This document shows, piece by piece, positions 1 to 5,950 of a stretch of DNA of 20,557 nt. This DNA is from CAYMLL01 sp964390645 (lineage in GTDB: Bacteria; Planctomycetota; UBA8108): NCBI GenBank assembly GCA_964390645.1, contig CAYMLL010000122.1, positions 1 through 20,557 of the forward strand, given 5' to 3'. Position 1 is the first letter of the stretch; every line of letters begins with the position of its first letter. The position numbers were made by a program, and so were the translations under genes. The notes under the pieces were generated by a model. It was not told where the DNA came from and did no database searches. It saw only the letters and a program-made list of their open reading frames with translations.

Positions 1-90
1 TTTGACAGCTGGCACTTCACCAAGGAAGACGAGGAGCGGCTCGAAGAGCTTCTTTCGCGTAGATCCCGGTCCGCGGGGGGGGATTCATAA
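1..90 (+). CDS. C-terminal tail of an unidentified protein (5' truncated)
   Basis: The first reading frame is open from the window edge and ends at TAA 88-90. It encodes 29 residues beginning FDSWHFTKEDEERLEELL and ending in a short R/S/G-rich tail. The tail is charged and hydrophilic, with a small EEERLEELL-like helix, and has no membrane segment. Its stop overlaps the start of the symporter in the form TAATG, so the two genes are almost certainly co-transcribed and translationally coupled. Small accessory proteins often precede SSS-family symporters, but too little is visible to say this is one. A run of eight G (75-82) lies within its last codons. The function is not recognisable. Confidence 0.6.
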   Translation, partial: FDSWHFTKEDEERLEELLSRRSRSAGGDS

Positions 91-1577
91 TGGAGGACTA
101 CCGCAATCTGATCGTCCTGATCTGCCTGTTGCTCTACTTCGTCATGTGCATCTGGGTGGGGCTCTGGGCGCTCCGTCGAACCAGGTCCTCCCACGACTTC
201 TTCATGGCCGGCCGCGAGCTCGGCGTGATGGTCACGGCCTTCGCCCTCTTCTCCAGCACCCTCAGCGGATTCGGGTTTGTCGGTGGGCCGGGTATGGTCT
301 ACCGGATGGGAATCAGCTCCCTGTGGATGATCGTCTGCGGCACGGTCGCGGCCAGCTTCTCGTTCTTTCTGGTCGCCAAGCGGCTTCGCCTCTTCTCCGA
401 AGTCTACGAGACCGTCTCCCTGCCCGACGCCGTCGCCGTCCGCTACGGCAGCGAGCTCAGCCGCTTGCTCAGCGCGGTCGCCATAATCCTCGGCGTCATC
501 GGGTACCTTGCCGCGCAGATCAAGGCCATGGCTGTCGTCCTCCAGGAGGTCCTGAACAACATCGACATGATCCCCGATGTCGGCATCGAGGTCAGCCTGG
601 CGATATCGTGCGCGGTCCTCGTCTTCTATTGCGTGACCGGCGGAATCATCGCGGGCGTCTACACCGACGTCGTGCAAGGCGCGATCATGATGCTCGCGGG
701 TGTGCTCGTGCTGCTCGCGGCGATCAACTCGGTGGACGGCGGTGTCAGCGGTGCCGTGGCCACCATAATGGCAGACGACCCCGAGGCGATCGGCCCCTGG
801 GGGACCCTGGGCATCATGGGAAGTCTCTCCTTCTACTTCCTCTTCGTCGTGGGGGCCTGCGGACAGCCGCATATCGTCACGAAGCTGATGATGACCAGGA
901 GAATCCGGTCTCTGAAGAACGTCCTCGTCGTGAATTTCGTCGCGGGGACACTTGCCGCGCTGCTCTGGATCAGCATCGGACTCGCCATGCGCGCCACGGT
1001 CGTCGGCGGTGTTCACCCCGAGCTCGGAAAACCCGACGACGCCGCCTACGCGTTTCTCCAGGCCTACGCCCACCCGATCCTCGCGGGTGTCGTGTTCGCC
1101 GCGCTCTTTGCGGCGATCATGTCGACCGCCGACGGGTTCCTGAACATCGGCGCCGCGGCCATCATCCACGACATTCCCAAGGCCATCATCGGACGCTCCC
1201 TCGACCGGGAGCTCTTCTGGGCACGCGTCGCCACGCTCGCCATCGCCGTCGGCGCGGCACTCTTCGTGCTCTTCTCCGGGGAAGAGCTCATCGCTCTGCT
1301 CGGGACTTTCGGCTGGGGAACCTTCGCCGCCGCGCTCGTGCCAGCCGTCGCGCTCGGATTCAACTGGAAACGAGCCACGGCAACCGCGGCCAACGTCGCC
1401 ATTCTGGCGAGCCTGGCCGTGAACCTCGCCATCGAGCTCTTCGAGATCGAGATCCCCCACAAGATACACGGCGGGGCCGTCTCCCTGATTCTCTCCCTGA
1501 CACTCTTCTTCGGCATCTCCCTGCTGACACCACCCAGGAAGCTGCCCGAAGATGTCGAGGTCGTCATGGATCTCTGA
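90..1577 (+). CDS. Sodium:solute symporter (SSS family, PutP/PanF-like)
   Basis: This 495-residue integral membrane protein probably imports an organic solute with Na+. It has about thirteen hydrophobic segments, the usual number and length for the family. Visible SSS signatures are the GG-x-x-AGVYTDVVQG stretch near residues 184-197, CGQPHIVTKLMM at 257-268 (the GQPH motif of PutP/PanF-type carriers), and AAIMSTADG at 341-349, the helix that carries the Ser/Thr ligands of the Na2 sodium site. A basic ALRRTRSSHDFFMAGR loop near 27-42 is the usual cytoplasmic loop before the second helix. The ATG at 90 overlaps the upstream stop (TAATG), with a G-rich stretch at 75-82 as the only ribosome-binding candidate. 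The substrate cannot be read from sequence. The nearby lyase and hydrolase genes make a sugar or uronate possible, but that is inference. Confidence 0.93.
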   Translation: MEDYRNLIVLICLLLYFVMCIWVGLWALRRTRSSHDFFMAGRELGVMVTAFALFSSTLSGFGFVGGPGMVYRMGISSLWMIVCGTVAASFSFFLVAKRLRLFSEVYETVSLPDAVAVRYGSELSRLLSAVAIILGVIGYLAAQIKAMAVVLQEVLNNIDMIPDVGIEVSLAISCAVLVFYCVTGGIIAGVYTDVVQGAIMMLAGVLVLLAAINSVDGGVSGAVATIMADDPEAIGPWGTLGIMGSLSFYFLFVVGACGQPHIVTKLMMTRRIRSLKNVLVVNFVAGTLAALLWISIGLAMRATVVGGVHPELGKPDDAAYAFLQAYAHPILAGVVFAALFAAIMSTADGFLNIGAAAIIHDIPKAIIGRSLDRELFWARVATLAIAVGAALFVLFSGEELIALLGTFGWGTFAAALVPAVALGFNWKRATATAANVAILASLAVNLAIELFEIEIPHKIHGGAVSLILSLTLFFGISLLTPPRKLPEDVEVVMDL

Positions 1578-1692
1578 GGGCGCTTCCTCCACTCACTCTC
1601 GTTACGCCGCCAGTCGAACTCGTCCCTCGAACCCCACGAATCGCAACGGGGTCAACCGGTGGCTCGACAACCAGGAGGAGTGAGGTCACGCC

Positions 1693-1892
1693 GTGAAAGC
1701 GATTCACGAAGGAGCAGATCATCCACGAGCTCGGAGAGGCAGAGGTGGAGTTCTCGAAGGGTGGAAGCGTCGGTCAAGCCTCCGAGAAGATCCGGCGTGA
1801 CGGAGCCGACGTACGAACGCCGGCGCAAGGACTACGGTGCGCTGAAGCTCGATCAAGCCGAGAGGCTTCGATAGCTCGAGAGGGAGAATGCC
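1693..1892 (+). pseudogene. Decayed IS3-family transposase orfA remnant
   Basis: Conceptual repair restores an OrfA helix-turn-helix protein of the IS3/IS911 type. GTG-AAA at 1693 has a strong AGGAGG about 14 bases upstream (1673-1678). Next comes RFTKEQIIHELGEAEV (from 1700) with a GGSVGQASEKI stretch, then GVTEPTYERRRKDYGALKL (from 1794), and finally DQAERLR, a stop, and LERENA. These match the family pattern RFTxEQII..LREAE, GVxExTYYRWRKxYG, VDQAKRLKELERENA. Three lesions are visible: a frame slip between 1695 and 1700, one extra C at 1793, and an in-frame TAG at 1872-1874. The DDE-domain orfB is absent downstream, and I could not identify terminal inverted repeats. This is a dead insertion-sequence fragment, seen directly by frame-joining; the family assignment comes from recalled motifs. 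Confidence 0.75.
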
Positions 1893-2172
1893 TGCCGTCC
1901 CGGTCTGCCTCGTCAGATCCGCCGGAGAGTGCTCACGGTCTTCCGCGAGACTGCCTGCCTCGGAAGGAGTGTAGATGAACGCTGCGCAGCAGTGTACGTT
2001 CGACGTCACAAGCGGTGATTGCGCCTGCGCCGTGCAGCAGTCGAACGAGATGTTGACTCGGGCCCCGTCGAGGTGGACTCCGGGTGCGGTCAAGTTCGGC
2101 GACCGGCTGGCGCAGGATGGGGTGGAGCCTCGACCGCTGTGCGTACCTGTCGTCGAGGGAGTTTGATTCGGG
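1893..2172 (+). other. Gap after the IS remnant, no gene recognised
   Basis: Open frames here on both strands are short, arginine- and serine-rich and unlike known proteins. I looked for IS3 orfB motifs (the SERRACR-type start and DDE-region patterns such as HSD.G.QY) and found none. The stretch may be further decayed insertion-sequence flank plus the leader of the following small gene. A GAGGGAG about 11 bases before 2173 could be that gene's ribosome-binding site. Confidence 0.4.
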
Positions 2173-2556
2173 ATGGATCCTTCGCGAGACCGCCTGATTG
2201 TGAGAGCTCATGAGGCGCTCGGGGATCGTCAGCTGCGTCGAGTCCCCGAGCTGAGCGACTTGCCTCCGGCGCGCCGGCGCGAGCTCTGGGAGCGGTGCTA
2301 TCCTCAGGTTGTGGCGGACTGCGGGATCCTCTTCCGACGCTTGACGATGGTCCTCAACGTGCTCAGCATCGCCGGCGTCGTTGCCGGCGCGCTGCTCGGC
2401 TGGTGGCAGGGAGGGCCTCTGGCCGCTTTCGTCGGCCTCGTGCTCGGAGCCGGGCTCGGCGGCTTCGTGGGCGGCCTCCTCCGAGGCGTTGCCGTCCGAC
2501 GCTTCGCACGTCCGTACCTGGCGCGTGAGCTGGCCGAAGAGACCGCCCGGCGCTGA
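2173..2556 (+). CDS. Small two-helix membrane protein with glycine zipper
   Basis: This is a 127-residue protein of unknown function. The N-terminal part (1-55) is soluble and Arg/Glu-rich, with a PELSDLPPARRRELWERCYP stretch at 25-44 that looks helical. Two hydrophobic helices follow at about 58-78 and 82-106. The second carries glycines at four-residue spacing (G88, G92, G96, G100), the glycine-zipper pattern seen in tightly packed or oligomeric membrane helices. The tail (107-127) is basic then acidic and probably cytoplasmic. There is no signal peptide cleavage site. It stands alone, convergent with the dockerin gene 86 bases further on. The protein-like hydrophobicity pattern and the ribosome-binding candidate upstream make it more credible than the other small frames nearby. 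No function is proposed. Confidence 0.7.
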   Translation: MDPSRDRLIVRAHEALGDRQLRRVPELSDLPPARRRELWERCYPQVVADCGILFRRLTMVLNVLSIAGVVAGALLGWWQGGPLAAFVGLVLGAGLGGFVGGLLRGVAVRRFARPYLARELAEETARR

Positions 2557-2609
2557 CGACGGCTACGGGGAGCTCACGACCTGGGCGCCCTGGTCACGAG
2601 GTCATCACC

Positions 2610-2634
2610 ACGCCGGTGTCGCGGCCTCCGGCGT
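2610..2634. terminator. Possible hairpin between convergent genes
   Basis: ACGCCGG (2610-2616) and CCGGCGT (2628-2634) form a perfect 7-bp stem around an 11-base loop in the 86-base space between two convergent genes. No T-tract follows on either strand, so a classical intrinsic terminator is not shown. The location is what suggests a role. Confidence 0.3.
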
Positions 2635-2642
2635 CGGGGCCG

Positions 2643-3836
2643 CTAGGGACACGGCGGGTACGACACGCAGTCGAGCGCATCGTCGCTCGGATCGACGCCG
2701 CAGTCCGGATGGGGCGTCCCCGGCGTCGGCCCCCCGAGGAAGAGATGCTCGAGGAGGCTGATGGCGTCCGAAAGATCCACGTGCGAGTCATCGTTCGTGT
2801 CGGCGGAGTCGAGGCAGTCGATCACGGCGTTGCCGACGAAGAGCCCGTTGAGGATGTGGATCGAGTCCGAGATGTCGACTCTCCCGTCGACGTTGCCGTC
2901 GCCGCGAACGAACGGCTCGGCGATGCTGATCGACCCGTCTCGAAGCGTGCGCGGCAGCCGCGCGGCCCACTCGCCGGAGAGCTCCGGACGCAACAAGGTG
3001 CCGTCCTCTGCAGTGTGCTCGACGATCTCCAGAGCGATCCTGTTTCCTCGGCGCGCGCCCGGCGACACGACCCCCGGGATGTTGAAGATGTGGAGGTTCT
3101 CGCCCGGCCGGACGTTGCCGATCGGCGAGAGCAGATCGAACTCGTGGGAAAGCCACAGTACCGCCTCCCCCGGGAACAGGCGGTCCGCGATGAAGTGCCC
3201 GCGCAGCTGACCCGGATTGTCGGCTGCGAAGATCGTGTTCCCGAAGATCAGCTCGCTCCGTGCCTGCGGCTCGAGCCCCTCGATGTCGGTCGGCGTGAAC
3301 AGATCGGGGTCGTACCTTACGGCGAGCTGTACACCGGCGCAGACCGCGTCGACCGAGATGCGCACGGGGACGTGGACGAGCTCACCGGGAGCGGCGCGAA
3401 CGTGATCGATCGACACGACCTCGTCGCTCTCGAGCGGCTCCGTCACCTCGTACGACTCGCAGCTCAGATCGTCCTCGGTCGGATCGAGACCGGGCTGCGG
3501 ATACGGCGCCGCGATCCCTCCAGGCATGCTGCCGTCGGAGTCCGGCAGGTCCGTGAAGATCACCTGCAGACCGTGGATCATGTCCGCGATATCGACGTAT
3601 CCGTTGTCATCGACGTCGGCGGCGTCCTGGCAGGGCGTGGGAAAGAAATCGCAGAAGAAGATGCATAACCAGGATTCGGTGTCCGATATCGACACCTGAC
3701 CGTCGAGGTTGACGTCGCCTCGAACGAACTCGGCCTGCGCTCGGACCGCGGACGCGTCGAGGACGGCGAGGAGAAACGCGAGTGTGGCGAGAACGGGCGG
3801 ACGACGGTGAGGGCGGACGGAGCGGAACGTGGTCAT
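2643..3836 (-). CDS. Secreted dockerin/cohesin-like domain protein
   Basis: This is a 397-residue exported protein. The ATG at 3836 is chosen because a basic n-region followed by LATLAFLLAVL (17-27) and an ARAQ-like cleavage region forms a clear signal peptide. The frame extends 60 codons further upstream, but that part is unlike protein and overlaps the promoter candidate. Two paired dockerin-type calcium loops flank the protein. The N-terminal pair is RGDVNLDGQVSISD (39-52) with DAADVDDNGYVDIAD (71-85). The C-terminal pair is RGDGNVDGRVDISD (311-324) with DSADTNDDSHVDLSD (343-357). Between them, about 138-300, is a cohesin-like beta-sandwich recognised by GELVHVPVRIS and GVQLAVRYDPDLF (168-180). 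The C-terminus (DCGVDPSDDALDCVSYPPCP) is typical of planctomycete secreted proteins. It may be a surface adhesion or assembly protein; its partner is unknown. Confidence 0.85.
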   Translation of the reverse strand: MTTFRSVRPHRRPPVLATLAFLLAVLDASAVRAQAEFVRGDVNLDGQVSISDTESWLCIFFCDFFPTPCQDAADVDDNGYVDIADMIHGLQVIFTDLPDSDGSMPGGIAAPYPQPGLDPTEDDLSCESYEVTEPLESDEVVSIDHVRAAPGELVHVPVRISVDAVCAGVQLAVRYDPDLFTPTDIEGLEPQARSELIFGNTIFAADNPGQLRGHFIADRLFPGEAVLWLSHEFDLLSPIGNVRPGENLHIFNIPGVVSPGARRGNRIALEIVEHTAEDGTLLRPELSGEWAARLPRTLRDGSISIAEPFVRGDGNVDGRVDISDSIHILNGLFVGNAVIDCLDSADTNDDSHVDLSDAISLLEHLFLGGPTPGTPHPDCGVDPSDDALDCVSYPPCP

Positions 3837-3881
3837 TCGAGCGGCCTCTCGTCGGCTTGTGACCGTGAAGGGGCTCAACGG

Positions 3882-3910
3882 ATCATAGCACTGCGCAGGT
3901 CGCGTGTCCC
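3882..3910 (-). promoter_or_regulatory. Candidate sigma-70-type promoter of the dockerin gene
   Basis: On the minus strand, GGGACA (3905-3910) and TATGAT (3882-3887) are separated by exactly 17 bases. The -10 box matches five of six consensus positions and the -35 matches four of six. The -10 lies about 45 bases before the chosen ATG at 3836, and a GAGAGG ribosome-binding candidate sits between them. The -10 is an AT-rich island in GC-rich surroundings, which makes it more believable than most hexamer matches. Confidence 0.45.
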
Positions 3911-4101
3911 TTTCCGCACGACGGGAACTCGTACCGGCCAGTCGAAAGGACCATCTCCGGCGGACGCCGGTGATTCTGCCCGATCTCTGCGGCGCTGAAG
4001 CTCGACCAGCAGGCACCTCGCTTGCGTTTCAGCTTCCCGATCTCGAGCAGAACCCCTCGATCCGGGCTCGAAAGCACCTTCTCGACGGACTGCTGTCCGG
4101 A

Positions 4102-5565
4102 TCAGGGCTTCCGGACCTGAACGCGGCGATAGGGACTCGAAACGTAGGTCCTGTAGTTCCTCGAGCCATGGCGCAGGGTCTTGCGATGGTTGCTGAAGAA
4201 GTCGACCCGCGAGGCTCCGGCCTCGATCTCGATCTCGGCCATCCAGGCCCCCGCAGGCTCGTCGTACTTCATGTCCGTCCACTGGTCGTCGGGGATCAGC
4301 TCACGTATGTAGGCGGCGCTGCCATCCGGGCCTCGATCGAAGATCCACCAGATACGCCCGCTTTCCGCCCTCGCGTCGCGCCCGAACCGAACGGTGACTC
4401 GCAAGCGGCTGCCGGCGACCTCGTGCTCCACGGTCGGCGGGGCCAGCATCTTCCCCGTGCCGTCGAAGAAGTGCTGCAGAAGGAAGGCCGACTTGTTCTC
4501 CTCGTCGTTCTCCGATGCCGGATGTGCGCGCTTCTTTCCGTGACCGGAGTTGGCCTTCAGATACAGCGGGATCTCCGGATGGAGCCGTCCGCCCCAGGGC
4601 ACATCGTAGGCGACGAAATCGTGCGTCCCCGGGTGAAAGTAGAGATCCACCGCCCTGGCCTCGAGTGCCTCGAGATTCCTGGTGATGAAGACCCGGTCGG
4701 CCATGGCCAGCGCCAGCTTCGAGAGGTCATCCCAGCTGTGTCCGGCAACGAGGGCCTCCTCATTGTAGATTGGGCCGAACAGGCCCCCCAGAAACGGATG
4801 CTCGCGCAACCGTCGGGTCTGCTCGCTGTCGCCCCCTGTCGAGAGCTTCTCGGCGTAGCGCCGGTTGTACCGTCTCAGCTCCGCCCACGCGTCCGCATCG
4901 CAACGTCGCAAGGGCGAATCCCAGATCGGTGCGACAGAGGAATGAAGAGCGGTCATCCTGTCGTCATGAAGGATGGCGATCGACGGAGACGCTCCGTTCT
5001 TCGACCCTCCCGACAGCGCCACCTTCCCTGGCTCGAAATGCTTCGTCTCTGCATATGCAGCCGTCACGCACCGCATCAAGCTCGCCGGCCAGCCCCAGTA
5101 CTTGACGGTGACGCGTGGATTCAGCGTCCGGATGAACCGTCTGTGTACGGCCTTTCCCAGCACACCCTGACCGGACACCCGCAAGTCCTGGACCACCGTC
5201 TGGACGAGCCCGACACCTCCACGGAGCAGCTCCCTGTCCACGGAGCGGAGCCGGAGATCTCTCCGGAGCTGCTCTGGCCGGTTCCCCCCGGTGAGGTGGA
5301 ATCCCCTCGCCTTCCCGTCGGCCGGAACGACCATCCGGACGGGTACGCGGTAACCCTGTCCCGGCCAGAACTCTCCGACGTGGATCGTGATCAGCTTCTG
5401 TCGTGCGGGGAAATCACCTTTCACCCTGTGCCAGTCCTTGACGACACGGATGTCCAGCGTCGTGGTGTCGCGGATGGCGTCCATGTCAAAGAGCGAAATC
5501 CGCGGCTCGTCCGCGGCAACGGACAGCGCCTGAAAAAGAAGCGCGATGGTCACCAGACTTCGCAT
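4102..5565 (-). CDS. Secreted alpha/beta-hydrolase, PqaA-like (PhoPQ-activated related)
   Basis: This is a 487-residue protein. The ATG at 5565 opens a signal peptide (hydrophobic 4-17, cleavage near AADE 17-20) and has GGAG 11 bases upstream. The frame continues open for 160 codons beyond it without protein-like content. The hydrolase core shows a GFHLTGGNRPEQL strand-turn (88-100) and a nucleophile elbow KVALSGGSKNGAS (181-193), with Ser188 in a G-x-S-K-x-G context as in PhoPQ-activated pathogenicity-related proteins (GASKRG). HPGTHDF (311-317) and NSGHG (339-343) contain the best acid and histidine candidates. A beta-rich C-terminal region (about 380-487) includes SGRIWWIFDRGPDG (402-415). 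It probably acts outside the cytoplasm on an ester or amide; the substrate is unknown. It is divergent from the alginate-lyase-like gene across 385 bases, so shared regulation is possible. The fold assignment is firmer than the family. Confidence 0.75.
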   Translation of the reverse strand: MRSLVTIALLFQALSVAADEPRISLFDMDAIRDTTTLDIRVVKDWHRVKGDFPARQKLITIHVGEFWPGQGYRVPVRMVVPADGKARGFHLTGGNRPEQLRRDLRLRSVDRELLRGGVGLVQTVVQDLRVSGQGVLGKAVHRRFIRTLNPRVTVKYWGWPASLMRCVTAAYAETKHFEPGKVALSGGSKNGASPSIAILHDDRMTALHSSVAPIWDSPLRRCDADAWAELRRYNRRYAEKLSTGGDSEQTRRLREHPFLGGLFGPIYNEEALVAGHSWDDLSKLALAMADRVFITRNLEALEARAVDLYFHPGTHDFVAYDVPWGGRLHPEIPLYLKANSGHGKKRAHPASENDEENKSAFLLQHFFDGTGKMLAPPTVEHEVAGSRLRVTVRFGRDARAESGRIWWIFDRGPDGSAAYIRELIPDDQWTDMKYDEPAGAWMAEIEIEAGASRVDFFSNHRKTLRHGSRNYRTYVSSPYRRVQVRKP

Positions 5566-5950
5566 GCTGTTGAACACTCCGGCTGTCGGATGGTGGAGGA
5601 TCTGGCTGACGGGTGCTGCCCCCATCCGGTGTCGCCGCATCCGGTGTCGCCGCAACGCCGCTCTGGCGGTCCGGTCGACACGGCCAGGCAGGTGGACGAG
5701 CGTGGCGATCATAGTGGAATCGAAACAGAAGTGAAACAGAGCCCCGCCGCATCCGGCGAGAGCTGGTGACGCGACGTGGAAGAGAAGCACGGTGCGACCC
5801 GGGCGGCGGCGTTTCCAGCCCGGACTCCGGGCCGGGTGTCGGCGCTGCGGGAGTTGCGGGCGCGACCTCGATGGTGCACCATGCAGGCGCCGGAGGTCGG
5901 GGGAGGACCTCGCAGCGACTCGAGTCCGTGAGCCCGGAAAGCCGGTTCGA
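5566..5950. promoter_or_regulatory. Divergent intergenic region with a 15-bp tandem duplication
   Basis: This gap must hold the promoters of the hydrolase (-) and the lyase-like gene (+). On the minus strand a TATGAT hexamer (5708-5713) lies about 143 bases before the hydrolase ATG, in a CTATGATC context identical to the dockerin -10 region, but no good -35 is found 16-18 bases away. A perfect tandem duplication CATCCGGTGTCGCCG occupies 5623-5637 and 5638-5652. For the plus direction I see no clear promoter and only a weak GGAAAG-type ribosome-binding site before 5951. No gene is recognised. Confidence 0.35.

Noticed and set aside
3992..4005. 14-base match GCGCTGAAGCTCGA to the IS3 remnant (1839-1852)
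   Set aside because: A match of this length is expected about once by chance in a window of this size, and the flanks do not extend the similarity to an OrfA.
3904..5769. Long plus-strand open frame (621 codons) opposite the hydrolase
   Set aside because: It is antisense to a gene with clear signal peptide and hydrolase motifs. Its translation is Arg/Pro/Leu-rich with no domain pattern, as expected from codon-position GC bias.
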